Below are positions 52,805 to 61,246 of a stretch of DNA of 64,000 nucleotides, piece by piece. The notes beneath the pieces were generated by a model. The model saw only the letters and a program-made list of their open reading frames with translations. It ran no database searches and was not told the DNA's origin. Position 1 is the stretch's first letter. The number at the start of each line of letters is the position of its first letter. A program made the translations under genes and the position numbers. Source of the DNA: JADCRZ01 sp965200945 (GTDB lineage: Bacteria > Bacteroidota > Bacteroidia > Chitinophagales > Chitinophagaceae); contig OZ241749.1 of NCBI GenBank assembly GCA_965200945.1, positions 4,030,001 through 4,094,000 of the forward strand, in the 5' to 3' direction.

Positions 52805-53815
52805 ATGTCAGTTATTAACACCGCTGTTGCATTCGAAAATGTAGGTAAAGTTGGTTTCCTGGACCTGGAAGTTGACGCGGAACTTGATCTGTTTGCAGAA
52901 ATAGAAAGGTTGAAGGTGCAAAAAAATGCGGTGATCCTGGCGCACTATTACCAGGAGCCCGACATACAGGATGTGGCGGATTATATAGGCGACAGTTTGG
53001 GACTGGCCCAGCAGGCGCAGAAAACAGAAGCGGATATCATTGTTTTTGCCGGCGTTCACTTTATGGCCGAAACGGCGAAGATCCTCAACCCGTCGAAAAA
53101 AGTGCTGCTCCCTGATCTGAAGGCGGGCTGCTCCCTTTCGGATTCCGCACCGCCGGCGCTGTTCAAACAATTCAAGGATAAATACCCCGGCCACCTGGTG
53201 ATATCTTATATTAACTGCTCTGCCGGCATCAAAGCGCTCAGCGATATTATCTGTACTTCATCCAATGCCCAGAAGATCGTGGAAAGCCTGCCGGAAGACC
53301 AGCCGATCATCTTTGCGCCCGATAAGAACCTGGGTGGATATATCAACAAGCAGACAGGCCGGAACATGGTACTGTGGAACGGCGCCTGCATGGTGCATGA
53401 AATGTTCAGTCTGGAAAAGATCAACCGTTTAAAGGTCAGGCATCCGAATGCAAAGGTGATCGCTCATCCGGAATGTGAAGAAGCTGTGCTGCGGATCGCG
53501 GATACGATCGGTTCAACAACGCAATTGTTGAAATACACGGAAAAAAGTGATTTCAGCGAGTTCATCGTCGTCACTGAAACCGGCATCCTGCACCAGATGC
53601 AAAAGAATTCGCCTCATAAGACATTTATACCTGCCCCGCCAAACAACAGCTGTGCCTGCAACGATTGTCCGCACATGAAACTTAACACGCTCGAAAAACT
53701 TTATCTCTGTCTTGAGTATGAACAGCCCGAACTGCTGATGGATGAAGAGATCCGCAAAGCAGCGCAAAAGCCGATCGACCGGATGCTGGAGATCAGTGCG
53801 CGGTATGGATTGTAG
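52805..53815 (+). CDS. nadA: Quinolinate synthase
   Basis: A 336-residue [4Fe-4S] enzyme that condenses iminoaspartate with dihydroxyacetone phosphate to quinolinate in de novo NAD synthesis. The cluster Cys residues are visible in 'AGCSLSDSAPPALF', 'INCSAGIKA' region and 'CPHMKLNTLEKLYLCLEYE' (quoted in part). 'YIGDSLGLAQQA', 'FAGVHFMAETAKILNP' and 'HPECEEAVLRIAD' are family hallmarks. It lies divergent to ppiD and next to the candidate origin region. nadB and nadC are not adjacent; nadD lies 7 kb downstream. Confidence 0.95.
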   Translation: MSVINTAVAFENVGKVGFLDLEVDAELDLFAEIERLKVQKNAVILAHYYQEPDIQDVADYIGDSLGLAQQAQKTEADIIVFAGVHFMAETAKILNPSKKVLLPDLKAGCSLSDSAPPALFKQFKDKYPGHLVISYINCSAGIKALSDIICTSSNAQKIVESLPEDQPIIFAPDKNLGGYINKQTGRNMVLWNGACMVHEMFSLEKINRLKVRHPNAKVIAHPECEEAVLRIADTIGSTTQLLKYTEKSDFSEFIVVTETGILHQMQKNSPHKTFIPAPPNNSCACNDCPHMKLNTLEKLYLCLEYEQPELLMDEEIRKAAQKPIDRMLEISARYGL

Positions 53816-53987
53816 CAACGGGGCGGCCGGGGTGGTATGGATTTTTTAGAATGGAAAATGTTTTATAATTTCAATACTTCGGCGAGCCTATTGTAACCGG
53901 ACGGAAAAGTCCTGAAACAATGAACAGGCTGAGCAACCCCTATATTTAAAAACTTAATGTACAGATGGTTTGATCTTGGTGTTGCAT

Positions 53988-53995
53988 TATATTTG
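53988..53995 (+). promoter_or_regulatory. -7 promoter element of response regulator gene
   Basis: TATATTTG matches TAnnTTTG exactly, about 52 bp before the ATG. A TTTG lies at 53969-53972, but the 15-bp spacing is shorter than usual. Confidence 0.5.
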
Positions 53996-54047
53996 TTGTT
54001 CAGTATAAACACTTATTTATTCTCACAAGAGGAGATAAATTATTCAG

Positions 54048-54482
54048 ATGAATGCCAAACCATTTCGTATATTAGTTGCAGATGATGATTTTGAAGATTT
54101 CCAGTTTATAAAGAGCACATTTGAAGAAACCAAGCTGAACGTTCAGCTTTCACATATCGAAGATGGTCAGTATCTGATCGATATTTTAAAGGCACAGAGT
54201 AAATACAATAAGTTTGGAGATCTGCCTAACCTCATTCTGCTTGATCTGAACATGCCGCGAAAAAATGGCCTTGAAGTATTAAAGGAAATCAAGGTAAATC
54301 CGCTTTTGTGTAAAATTCCTATTATCATATTCACCACATCCAGGATGAATCAGGATATCGAAAAAGCGTATGAATTCGGCGCGAGCTGTTATGTTACAAA
54401 ACCGCAGACCTCTGAAGAATGGTCGAGCACGGTTGGTTATCTTGGTCACTTTTGGATTGAATGTGTAAAGCTTGCTATTTGA
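54048..54482 (+). CDS. Stand-alone response regulator (receiver domain)
   Basis: A 144-residue protein consisting of a single CheY-like receiver domain. The acidic pocket is 'VADDDFEDF' (about 10-14), the phosphorylated Asp is in 'ILLDLNMPRKNGLEVLKEIK' (about 66), the switch Thr is in 'IIIFTTSRMNQDIE', and the conserved Lys is in 'GASCYVTKPQ'. No output domain or kinase is adjacent. The pattern 'DDD.ED..FI...F' and the spacer near 'ENGQYLIDIL' match the RcpA-type (phytochrome-linked) regulators abundant in Bacteroidota. The region is AT-rich compared with its neighbours. Confidence 0.93.
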   Translation: MNAKPFRILVADDDFEDFQFIKSTFEETKLNVQLSHIEDGQYLIDILKAQSKYNKFGDLPNLILLDLNMPRKNGLEVLKEIKVNPLLCKIPIIIFTTSRMNQDIEKAYEFGASCYVTKPQTSEEWSSTVGYLGHFWIECVKLAI

Positions 54483-54822
54483 TTTTTTGTTCTTCCCTGC
54501 AGCCCTGGTTGTAATAAAAGATATTTATAGGATAAGATAATTTTCTGTCCTTCTCTTCCCTGAAGCTCACCGTTTAAAATTGGTGATCGTCTTCCTGCTT
54601 CATTGTGAAGAAACATATCAGATTTACTCCGCTCAACGATTGCTTTCTCTTTGACTGATTCTGTTTTTCGTTTTCCATTTTCATACATAGTGGGGAGGTT
54701 TTTACTCAATTTAATTGCAGAGTAATTGCTTAGCTCGATGAATCAGCGTGATAAATTTTGGTATATAAATAGCATAGATAATATTCGGCCAACTTATTTA
54801 AAGTTTAAAAATTTTACATGAT
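54483..54822. other. AT-rich intergenic region upstream of glycosyltransferase-glf operon
   Basis: No convincing gene; a short minus-strand frame here overlaps the response-regulator 3' end and has no recognisable family. A near -7 element with one extra T (TAAATTTTG) lies near 54753 and probably drives the operon. Confidence 0.5.
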
Positions 54823-55986
54823 ATGACAATTGACAATCTGGACCTGGTTTGTTTCTCACATTTACGTTGGAATTTCGTTTACCAACGACCACAACATCTG
54901 TTATCCAGGTTTTCAAAAGTTGTCAGGCTTTTTTATGTAGAAGAACCCATCTTTCATGATGGACCCGAACATTGCCAGGTAACAAATACAGAACACAATA
55001 CATGGATCGTGGTTCCCCATCTTCACCACGGTCAGTCTGAAGAAACAATCATAGATCGCCAGAAAGATCTGCTGACTGATTTCTTTAAACATATGAGTAT
55101 AGAGAAGTATATATTCTGGTACTATACTCCTATGGCGCTTTCATTCACCGGAGATTTTCATCCGGAGATGATCGTTTATGATTGCATGGATGAACTGGCA
55201 GCTTTCAAATTCGCTCCGCAACGTTTAAAAGACAACGAGAAAGAGTTGATCCGGATCGCTGACCTTGTATTCACCGGTGGTTATAGCCTTTATGAAGCCA
55301 AAAAGGATCTGCATCCAGCTGCGTATGCATTTCCAAGCAGCATCGACAAAAATCATTTTCTCCAGGGCCGTGATGCCGATATTGAACCTGCAGATCAGTC
55401 AGGCATCAGGAGTCCCAAGATCGGCTTTTATGGTGTGATCGATGAAAGATTGAACATCGGCCTGGTCGGAGAAATTGCTGCACAGAAACCAGAATGGAAT
55501 TTTATCATCATCGGGCCTGTTGTAAAAATAGACCCAGGTACTTTGCCACGCCTTCCCAACATTCACTATCTTGGAAGTAAATCTTATCAGGAGCTTCCTT
55601 CTTATCTCTCCGGCTGGAATGTAGCCATGATTCCTTTCGCACTTAATGAATCTACCCGGTTTATCAGTCCTACAAAGACCCCTGAATATCTGGCAGCAGG
55701 GAAGCCTGTAGTTTCCACCTCTATTCATGATGTTGTACACGACTATGGCAATACTGAGTTCGTACACATCGCAGATTCACCCGAAGACTTTATCAAAGCC
55801 ATCAGCACTGAGCTCGCCATCACAGATCGCAGTACATGGTTGCCTGAAGTAGATGCTTTCCTTCAGAACACCTCATGGGACATCACCTGGAATAAAATGG
55901 TTGAGATCATGAATCAAAAACTCAGCGATAAAGCACAAGACAAAAAAAATCATAATTTAAATTCAAAGGAGAACGTCTATGTTTGA
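54823..55986 (+). CDS. Glycosyltransferase (GT-B fold, group 1-like)
   Basis: A 387-residue cytosolic or membrane-associated glycosyltransferase. It opens 'LDLVCFSHLRWNFVYQRPQHLLSR' (quoted in part), the signature of glycosyltransferase proteins paired with UDP-galactopyranose mutase, and has a GT-B C-terminal domain ('KIGFYGVIDERLNIGLV', 'IIIGPVV...LPRLPNIHYLGSKSYQELPSYLSGWNVAMIPF', quoted in part). 'FISPTKTPEYLAAGKPVVST' is the donor-nucleotide site. It overlaps glf by 8 bp, so co-translation is likely, and it may add galactofuranose to a surface glycan. No signal peptide. Confidence 0.88.
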   Translation: MTIDNLDLVCFSHLRWNFVYQRPQHLLSRFSKVVRLFYVEEPIFHDGPEHCQVTNTEHNTWIVVPHLHHGQSEETIIDRQKDLLTDFFKHMSIEKYIFWYYTPMALSFTGDFHPEMIVYDCMDELAAFKFAPQRLKDNEKELIRIADLVFTGGYSLYEAKKDLHPAAYAFPSSIDKNHFLQGRDADIEPADQSGIRSPKIGFYGVIDERLNIGLVGEIAAQKPEWNFIIIGPVVKIDPGTLPRLPNIHYLGSKSYQELPSYLSGWNVAMIPFALNESTRFISPTKTPEYLAAGKPVVSTSIHDVVHDYGNTEFVHIADSPEDFIKAISTELAITDRSTWLPEVDAFLQNTSWDITWNKMVEIMNQKLSDKAQDKKNHNLNSKENVYV

Positions 55987-57184
55987 TTATCTAATTGTTG
56001 GAGCCGGGTTTGCTGGCAGCGTCCTGGCTGAAAGACTGGCCAAGACTGGCAAAAAAGTAGTGATCGTTGATAAAAGGAATCATATTGGTGGCAATGCCTA
56101 TGATTATTATGATAAAGCAGGCATCCTGATTCATAAATACGGACCACATATCTTTCATACCAATTCAAAAGAAGTGTTCGATTATCTCGGACAGTTCACA
56201 GAATGGAGACCTTACGAACATCGTGTACTCGGCAGCGTAGACGGACAACTGGTTCCTATTCCCATCAACTTAACTACCATCAATACCCTGTACGGCCTTA
56301 ACCTCTCTTCAGCTGAAGTAGAAAGCTTCTTTGAATCGAAAGCTGAGAAAGTTGACCGTGTAAAAACATCTGAAGATGTAGTGGTAAGCAAAGTGGGAAG
56401 AGAACTGTACGAAAAGTTCTTCCGCGGCTACACTAAGAAGCAATGGGATCTCGATCCTTCAGAGCTCGATGCTTCCGTCACTGCGCGTGTACCGACAAGA
56501 ACAAATAAAGACGACCGATATTTCACCGATACGTTCCAGGCCATGCCCCTGCATGGTTACACGAAGATGTTTGAAACGATGCTCGACCATCCCAACATCA
56601 AAGTGATGCTGCAGACCGATTACAAAGAGATCGTAGATTCCATCCCGTATAAGTACATGATCTATACCGGTCCGATTGACAGCTACTTCGACTACTGCTA
56701 CGGCAAGCTTCCCTACCGTTCACTGGAATTCAAGTTTGAAACAATAGAAGCGGAAACATACCAGCCGACAGGTACGGTGAACTATCCGAACGAGCAGCCT
56801 TACACACGCATCACAGATTTTAAATATCTGACCGGGCAGAAACATCCAAAGACTTCCATCGTATACGAATATCCAAAAGCTGAGGGCGATCCTTACTACC
56901 CGATCCCCCGTCCTGAAAATGCGGAAGTATACCGGAAGTACCAGCAGCTTGCTGCCCAGATGGACAGTACCTTCTTTGTAGGAAGGCTGGCTACATACAA
57001 ATATTACAATATGGACCAGGTAGTGGCGCAGGCCCTTACCCTGTTCAAAAAGCTTACTATAAAAACTACAGAACCGGCCACTTACGCCGCTCATTCTGCC
57101 AATCAGATGGTTAACATGCTGAAACCATCCAATGGCAATACCGGAGCCGTAAAGCCCGCCAACGGGGTCAACGGTCTGCAGTAA
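55979..57184 (+). CDS. glf: UDP-galactopyranose mutase
   Basis: A 401-residue flavoenzyme that converts UDP-galactopyranose to UDP-galactofuranose, donor for galactofuranose in surface glycans. The FAD site is 'DYLIVGAGFAGSVLAERLA'; 'IGGNAYDYYDKAGILIHKYGPHIFHTN' (quoted in part), 'YTKKQWDLDPSELDASVTARVP' and 'FFRGYTKKQW' are Glf signatures, and 'VGRLATYKYYNMDQVVAQAL' ends the core. A low-complexity Asn/Gly tail of about 20 residues follows. It is translationally coupled to the upstream glycosyltransferase. The pair is more AT-rich than the surrounding housekeeping genes, suggesting horizontal gain. Confidence 0.96.
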   Translation: MFDYLIVGAGFAGSVLAERLAKTGKKVVIVDKRNHIGGNAYDYYDKAGILIHKYGPHIFHTNSKEVFDYLGQFTEWRPYEHRVLGSVDGQLVPIPINLTTINTLYGLNLSSAEVESFFESKAEKVDRVKTSEDVVVSKVGRELYEKFFRGYTKKQWDLDPSELDASVTARVPTRTNKDDRYFTDTFQAMPLHGYTKMFETMLDHPNIKVMLQTDYKEIVDSIPYKYMIYTGPIDSYFDYCYGKLPYRSLEFKFETIEAETYQPTGTVNYPNEQPYTRITDFKYLTGQKHPKTSIVYEYPKAEGDPYYPIPRPENAEVYRKYQQLAAQMDSTFFVGRLATYKYYNMDQVVAQALTLFKKLTIKTTEPATYAAHSANQMVNMLKPSNGNTGAVKPANGVNGLQ

Positions 57185-57200
57185 CAAGAACAAGTTTACA

Positions 57201-57260
57201 AAAAGCAAAAAGCAACGTCCGGGATCTTTTTCCGCTGCGTTGCTTTTTGCTTTTATCTTT
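57201..57260 (+). terminator. Terminator of glycosyltransferase-glf operon
   Basis: A perfect 17-bp stem, AAAAGCAAAAAGCAACG (57201-57217) with CGTTGCTTTTTGCTTTT (57238-57254), and a 20-base loop, followed by more T residues. Confidence 0.88.
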
Positions 57261-57280
57261 TTACCCTTATTTATTATATT

Positions 57281-57829
57281 ATGGATCTCCAGGACGCTTA
57301 TGTTTCTACCCTGCAATATGTTTCCCTGAAACACAAAGGCCAGAATGTACCCGGTACAGAGTTTCCGTATGTGGTACACATTACATCTGTGGCTATGGAA
57401 GTGCTGGTTGCTGCAACACATACCCCTGATTTGGATACACAGTATGCTGTAACCATGGCTTTGTTGCATGATACGCTGGAAGACACAAAAGTGACTTACC
57501 AGGACCTACATCACTTGTACGGTGATCGTGTTGCTGAAGGCGTGCTTGCGCTCACCAAATTCGAAAGCCTGGAAAAAGAAGACCAGATCCAGGATTCGCT
57601 GAACCGGATCAAGCAACTCGAGAAGGAAGTTGCCGTGGTAAAGCTGGCCGATCGCATCATCAATCTCGGGGCTCCTGCGGCTGACTGGAAAAAAGAAAAG
57701 CGGGAACATTACAAGCGGGATTCAGAAAAGATTCTGCATGATCTGGCGTATGCAAATACTTACCTCGCAGAACGTTTACAGGCTAAACTTATTGATTATC
57801 AATCATATGTAGAGACCGGATTTAAATAA
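57281..57829 (+). CDS. HD domain hydrolase, small ppGpp hydrolase-like
   Basis: A 182-residue single HD-domain protein close to the RelA/SpoT hydrolase domain (small alarmone hydrolase, Mesh1-like). The HD metal motif with the alarmone-hydrolase ED pair is 'ALLHDTLEDTKVTYQDL' (about 60-75); the N-terminal 'KHKGQ...TEFPYVVHI' matches the substrate His region, and 'VAVVKLADRIINL' supplies the second Asp-type site. It lacks the synthetase, TGS and ACT domains, so it should only hydrolyse alarmones or related nucleotides. The convergent mnmG gene ends immediately adjacent, with no gap between the stop codons. Confidence 0.88.
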   Translation: MDLQDAYVSTLQYVSLKHKGQNVPGTEFPYVVHITSVAMEVLVAATHTPDLDTQYAVTMALLHDTLEDTKVTYQDLHHLYGDRVAEGVLALTKFESLEKEDQIQDSLNRIKQLEKEVAVVKLADRIINLGAPAADWKKEKREHYKRDSEKILHDLAYANTYLAERLQAKLIDYQSYVETGFK

Positions 57830-59692
57830 TCACCTTCCCATATACACCATCAGGATCTGCACGTCGCTTGGGTTCACCCCACTTATACGGCTTGCCTGAC
57901 CCAGGGTCAGGGGTTTTATCTTTTTAAATTTCTGGAGCGCTTCATTGGAAATCGCCGAGATCTTATCATAGTTAAAGTTTTCAGGTATGGCCAAGTCTTC
58001 CAGTTGACTCAGCTTTTGTACCAGTTCTTTTTCTTTGTTGATATAGACTTCGTATTTCACTTGTATGGCAGCCTGTTCCAGAATGTCTTTTTTAAACTTT
58101 CCCAACGCTTGCTGTAAGCTCGGAACTTCGTTTACCATAGAGGTAAGCTCTACGTCGGGACGCAGCAGTAATTGTAACGCCTTTTGTTTCTGCAGTAACG
58201 GCGAAGAATGGATTTCAGACAGGTACCCGTTCACTTCGTCCGGTTGCAGATATATGTCTGCCAGAAACGATTTGATCGTTTCTACCTGTTCTTTTTTCGT
58301 TGTTACACGATCCAGTCTTTCTTCCGATGCCAGTCCCAGCTTATGACTTATTTCTGTAAGACGCAGATCGGCATTGTCCTGCCGCAGCAATGTGCGGAAT
58401 TCTGCCCTTGATGTGAACATGCGGTAAGGTTCATCGGTTCCTTTGCTGATAAGATCGTCGATGAGCACGCCAATGTACGATTCACTTCGCTTCATGATCA
58501 GGGCGTCACGTTCATGTACTTTCTGGTGTGCGTTTATGCCTGCCATCAATCCCTGACAAGCCGCTTCTTCATATCCTGTGGTGCCGTTGATCTGACCTGC
58601 GAAAAACAGGTTGCCGATCTGTTTTGTTTCGAGCGAATACTGAAGCTGATCGGGTGGAAAATAATCGTATTCGATTGCATACCCAGGCCGGAAGAAACGG
58701 CAATTCTGAAATCCGGGTACGCTGCGGATGGCTTCGTACTGCACTTCTTCGGGTAGCGAGGTAGAGAAACCGTTGATGTACATTTCTACGGTATTCCAGC
58801 CTTCCGGTTCTACGAAAAGCTGGTGGCGGTCTCTTTCGGCGAAACGATTGATCTTATCTTCTATGCTGGGACAGTACCGCGGTCCTACGCCTTCGATCCT
58901 TCCCTGGAACATGGGACTGCGATCAAAACCTTTCTTTAACAGGTCGTGCACTTTCTGGTTGGTGTAGGTAATCCAGCATCCCCGCTGTTTTACCGGTTTT
59001 TCGGTGTCCAGGTAAGAGAATCCGGTTATTTCTTCGTCGCCCTGTTGTTCTTCCATCAGGCTGTAGTCGAGGCTTCGTCCATCTACCCGCGGCGGCGTGC
59101 CGGTTTTCAGTCTTTTACTTTGTAGTCCATGCTCCACCAGTTGTTCTGTGATTCCTGTGGAGGCTTTTTCAGCAACCCTTCCCCCTCCAAACTTCTTTTC
59201 GCCGATATGAATGATCCCGTTCAAAAATGTTCCGCTGGTAATCACTACCGCTTCTGCGTAGATCTCATGTCCCAGATTCGTGCGTACCCCTTCTACCCTG
59301 TTGTTTTTTATCAATAGTGAGTTGACCGTATCCTGGTATATATCCAGGTTGTGAGTATTCTCCAGCATTTCTCTCCAGGTTGCAGCAAACAGCATCCGGT
59401 CATTTTGGGTTCTTGGACTCCACATAGCCGGCCCTTTCGACTTGTTCAGCATCCGGAACTGAATCATACTCTTATCGGACACGATGCCTGAGTACCCTCC
59501 CATCGCGTCTATCTCACGTACTATTTGTCCTTTCGCGATCCCACCCATTGCCGGATTACAGCTCATCTGTGCGATTGTCTGCATATTCATCGTCACCAGC
59601 AGCACTTTTGAACCCATATTCGCTGCTGCTGCTGCGGCTTCACATCCTGCGTGTCCCGCTCCTGCTACTATAATGTCGTATTTCTGGAACAT
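57830..59692 (-). CDS. mnmG: tRNA uridine-5-carboxymethylaminomethyl modification enzyme (GidA)
   Basis: A 620-residue FAD enzyme that works with MnmE to make cmnm5U34 in tRNA wobble positions. The FAD motif is 'YDIIVAGAGHAGCEAAAAAANMG' (quoted in part); 'CNPAMGGIAKGQIVREIDAMGG' (quoted in part) and 'GTFLNGIIHIG' are diagnostic, and the C-terminal helical domain ends 'GVNPSDVQILMVYMGR'. I use the ATG at 59692 ('MFQKYDII'), the usual start; an in-frame TTG at 59710 is the alternative. mnmG is origin-proximal in many bacteria, which fits the parS-like sites found just upstream. Confidence 0.97.
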   Translation of the reverse strand: MFQKYDIIVAGAGHAGCEAAAAAANMGSKVLLVTMNMQTIAQMSCNPAMGGIAKGQIVREIDAMGGYSGIVSDKSMIQFRMLNKSKGPAMWSPRTQNDRMLFAATWREMLENTHNLDIYQDTVNSLLIKNNRVEGVRTNLGHEIYAEAVVITSGTFLNGIIHIGEKKFGGGRVAEKASTGITEQLVEHGLQSKRLKTGTPPRVDGRSLDYSLMEEQQGDEEITGFSYLDTEKPVKQRGCWITYTNQKVHDLLKKGFDRSPMFQGRIEGVGPRYCPSIEDKINRFAERDRHQLFVEPEGWNTVEMYINGFSTSLPEEVQYEAIRSVPGFQNCRFFRPGYAIEYDYFPPDQLQYSLETKQIGNLFFAGQINGTTGYEEAACQGLMAGINAHQKVHERDALIMKRSESYIGVLIDDLISKGTDEPYRMFTSRAEFRTLLRQDNADLRLTEISHKLGLASEERLDRVTTKKEQVETIKSFLADIYLQPDEVNGYLSEIHSSPLLQKQKALQLLLRPDVELTSMVNEVPSLQQALGKFKKDILEQAAIQVKYEVYINKEKELVQKLSQLEDLAIPENFNYDKISAISNEALQKFKKIKPLTLGQASRISGVNPSDVQILMVYMGR

Positions 59693-59735
59693 AATTTTAC
59701 TAGCCTGCAAGTTACTTTCCTTTTATCATCCTTTA

Positions 59736-59751
59736 TGTTCCACGTGAAACG
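59736..59751. other. parS: parS-like centromere site
   Basis: TGTTCCACGTGAAACG matches the ParB-binding consensus TGTTNCACGTGAAACA at all but the last position. It lies in the mnmG-ybeY intergenic gap. ParB spreading from parS guides chromosome segregation, and such sites cluster near the origin. Confidence 0.8.
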
Positions 59752-59798
59752 GTGTGCTTATTATTATAAATTACTTAGCAGTTCGAAGAGAGATGGAA

Positions 59799-60275
59799 CT
59801 AAAATGTTCCACGTGGAAACATCAGGCTGTATTGGTGGAGGTAGAAATCTTCCTTGGAGGTCATAACCTTTTTGGCTTGGGAAGATTTATCTGTGTAACC
59901 ACAAAGGTGAAGGGCTCCATGGAATATTACACGCAACAGTTCATCAGAAGGTTTAATGTGAAGGGAGGCAGAATTATCGAGGATACGATCAATGCTGATA
60001 TAGACCTCGCCTTCCACAGGTTCATGCGGAGCAGATATAGGAAATGTGATAACATCGGTTAATGTATCATGCGATAAGAACTGAACATTTAACTGATGCA
60101 GGTAGTTATCCGAACAAAAGATGTAGGTCAGCGATTGCAATGGCGTTTCTTCAGCATGAAAAAGATTGGTAAGAAAGGATTTAAGCTTTCTTTTGTGCAG
60201 AAGCGGGAATGGGACAAGGAAGTTGAATTGTATGTGGGATGAAGAACCTGGCATTTCCAAAAATCGTAAAACCAT
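59799..60275 (-). CDS. ybeY: Endoribonuclease YbeY
   Basis: A 158-residue metal-dependent RNase needed for 16S rRNA 3'-end maturation and ribosome quality control. The metal-binding motif is 'HGALHLCGYTDKS' (HGxLHLxGYDH type; here the third ligand position reads D then K). 'TDVITFPIS' and 'GEVYISIDRI' are family strands. ATGs at 60275 and 60254 are both possible; the later gives 151 residues and a better fit to the family start. Its last codons (MFPRGTF) are written over a second parS-like palindrome. It is divergent from feoA. Confidence 0.92.
   Translation of the reverse strand: MVLRFLEMPGSSSHIQFNFLVPFPLLHKRKLKSFLTNLFHAEETPLQSLTYIFCSDNYLHQLNVQFLSHDTLTDVITFPISAPHEPVEGEVYISIDRILDNSASLHIKPSDELLRVIFHGALHLCGYTDKSSQAKKVMTSKEDFYLHQYSLMFPRGTF
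59805..59821. other. Second parS-like palindrome (one-base insertion)
   Basis: TGTTCCACGTGGAAACA contains the perfect palindrome TTCCACGTGGAA and equals the parS consensus with one extra base. It overlaps the 3' end of ybeY, so it may be a coincidence of coding sequence, but lies only 54 bp from the better match. Confidence 0.45.
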
Positions 60276-60318
60276 TCAGTATTTTGAAATTAGCTTTAAG
60301 ATCAATAAATAAGTCAGC

Positions 60319-60555
60319 GTGAACGGGAAACAGAAGAAACTCTCCGAACTGAAAATGGGCGTGAAGGCAAAAATAGTCTCCTTTGAAAACGACGAGATTT
60401 ATTTGAAACTGATGGAAATGGGCTGCATTCCCGGGGAAGATGTGAAAATTGATCATATGGCTCCCATGGGTGGTCCGATCGCCATCGTGGTATCTGGCTA
60501 TAACCTGAGCCTGCGGATGGATGAAGCCGAGAAAATAGTAGTGGAAGAGCTGTAA
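60319..60555 (+). CDS. feoA: FeoA-like small protein
   Basis: A 78-residue SH3-like protein of the FeoA family, which helps the FeoB ferrous-iron permease. Typical residues are 'LSELKMGVKAKIVSF', 'LMEMGCIPGEDVKI', 'PMGGPIAIVVSGYNLSLRMDEAEKI', quoted in part. It starts at a GTG (60319). No feoB is adjacent; instead nadD follows after 23 bp. A lone FeoA could act with a distant FeoB or have another partner. The domain match is clear but the role is uncertain. Confidence 0.87.
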   Translation: MNGKQKKLSELKMGVKAKIVSFENDEIYLKLMEMGCIPGEDVKIDHMAPMGGPIAIVVSGYNLSLRMDEAEKIVVEEL

Positions 60556-60578
60556 TAAATTGATTTTTAGCTTATTAA

Positions 60579-61148
60579 ATGAAAGTTGGTCTTTATTTTG
60601 GCTCATTTAACCCGGTACATGTCGGGCATTGTATCATTGCTAACTTTATTCTCAACGAAACCGAGGTAGAGCAGGTATGGTTTGTGGTCTCCCCGCAAAA
60701 TCCTTTTAAAGAGTCCAGGTCTTTGCTGAACGAATACAACCGGCTTCACCTGGTTCAGACAGCCATAAAGGAGGAACCCTCGCTGCGTGCAAGCGACATT
60801 GAGTTTCATCTTCAAAAGCCTTCCTATACTTATAACACGCTGGTGCATCTGCAGGAAAAATATCCGCAGCATCAGTTCCTCCTTGTAATGGGAAGCGACA
60901 GCCTGCAAAATCTGGATCAGTGGAAGAACGGCGCCTACATAAAGGATCATTATACCATCTGTGTGTATACGAGACCAGGGTTTCCGGTTGCTGCTTCAGC
61001 CGCAGCCAACATCATATCCCTGGAAGCCCCCCTCCTTGAAATTTCTGCCACCCGGATCCGGCAATACATCAGGCAAAAAAAATCGATCCGGTTCCTGGTG
61101 CCCGATGCAGTACGCGAAGAGATCGAACGGAATAATTATTACCGCTAG
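60579..61148 (+). CDS. nadD: Nicotinate-nucleotide adenylyltransferase
   Basis: A 189-residue cytosolic enzyme that adenylates nicotinate mononucleotide to deamido-NAD. The nucleotidyl-transferase motif GxFxPxHxGH is 'GSFNPVHVGH' (residues 8-17), and the C-terminal ISxTxxR motif is 'ISATRIRQYIR'. 'WFVVSPQNPFK' and 'LVMGSDSLQNLDQW' are NadD-typical. With nadA at 52.8 kb, two steps of NAD synthesis fall in this window although not in one operon. It follows feoA with 23 bp between. Confidence 0.95.
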   Translation: MKVGLYFGSFNPVHVGHCIIANFILNETEVEQVWFVVSPQNPFKESRSLLNEYNRLHLVQTAIKEEPSLRASDIEFHLQKPSYTYNTLVHLQEKYPQHQFLLVMGSDSLQNLDQWKNGAYIKDHYTICVYTRPGFPVAASAAANIISLEAPLLEISATRIRQYIRQKKSIRFLVPDAVREEIERNNYYR

Positions 61149-61246
61149 CACATACGCCTGAAGCATTCTCCACGAAATAATTACATCGGAAAGGTTGAAT
61201 CTGTACTTTAGTTGTTTGAAAATTATCAACCCTCCTATATTTCACG

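Noticed and set aside
54446..54709. An 87-residue minus-strand frame after the response regulator
   Set aside because: It overlaps the response-regulator 3' end by 37 bp, has no good promoter or family, and a polar low-information sequence.
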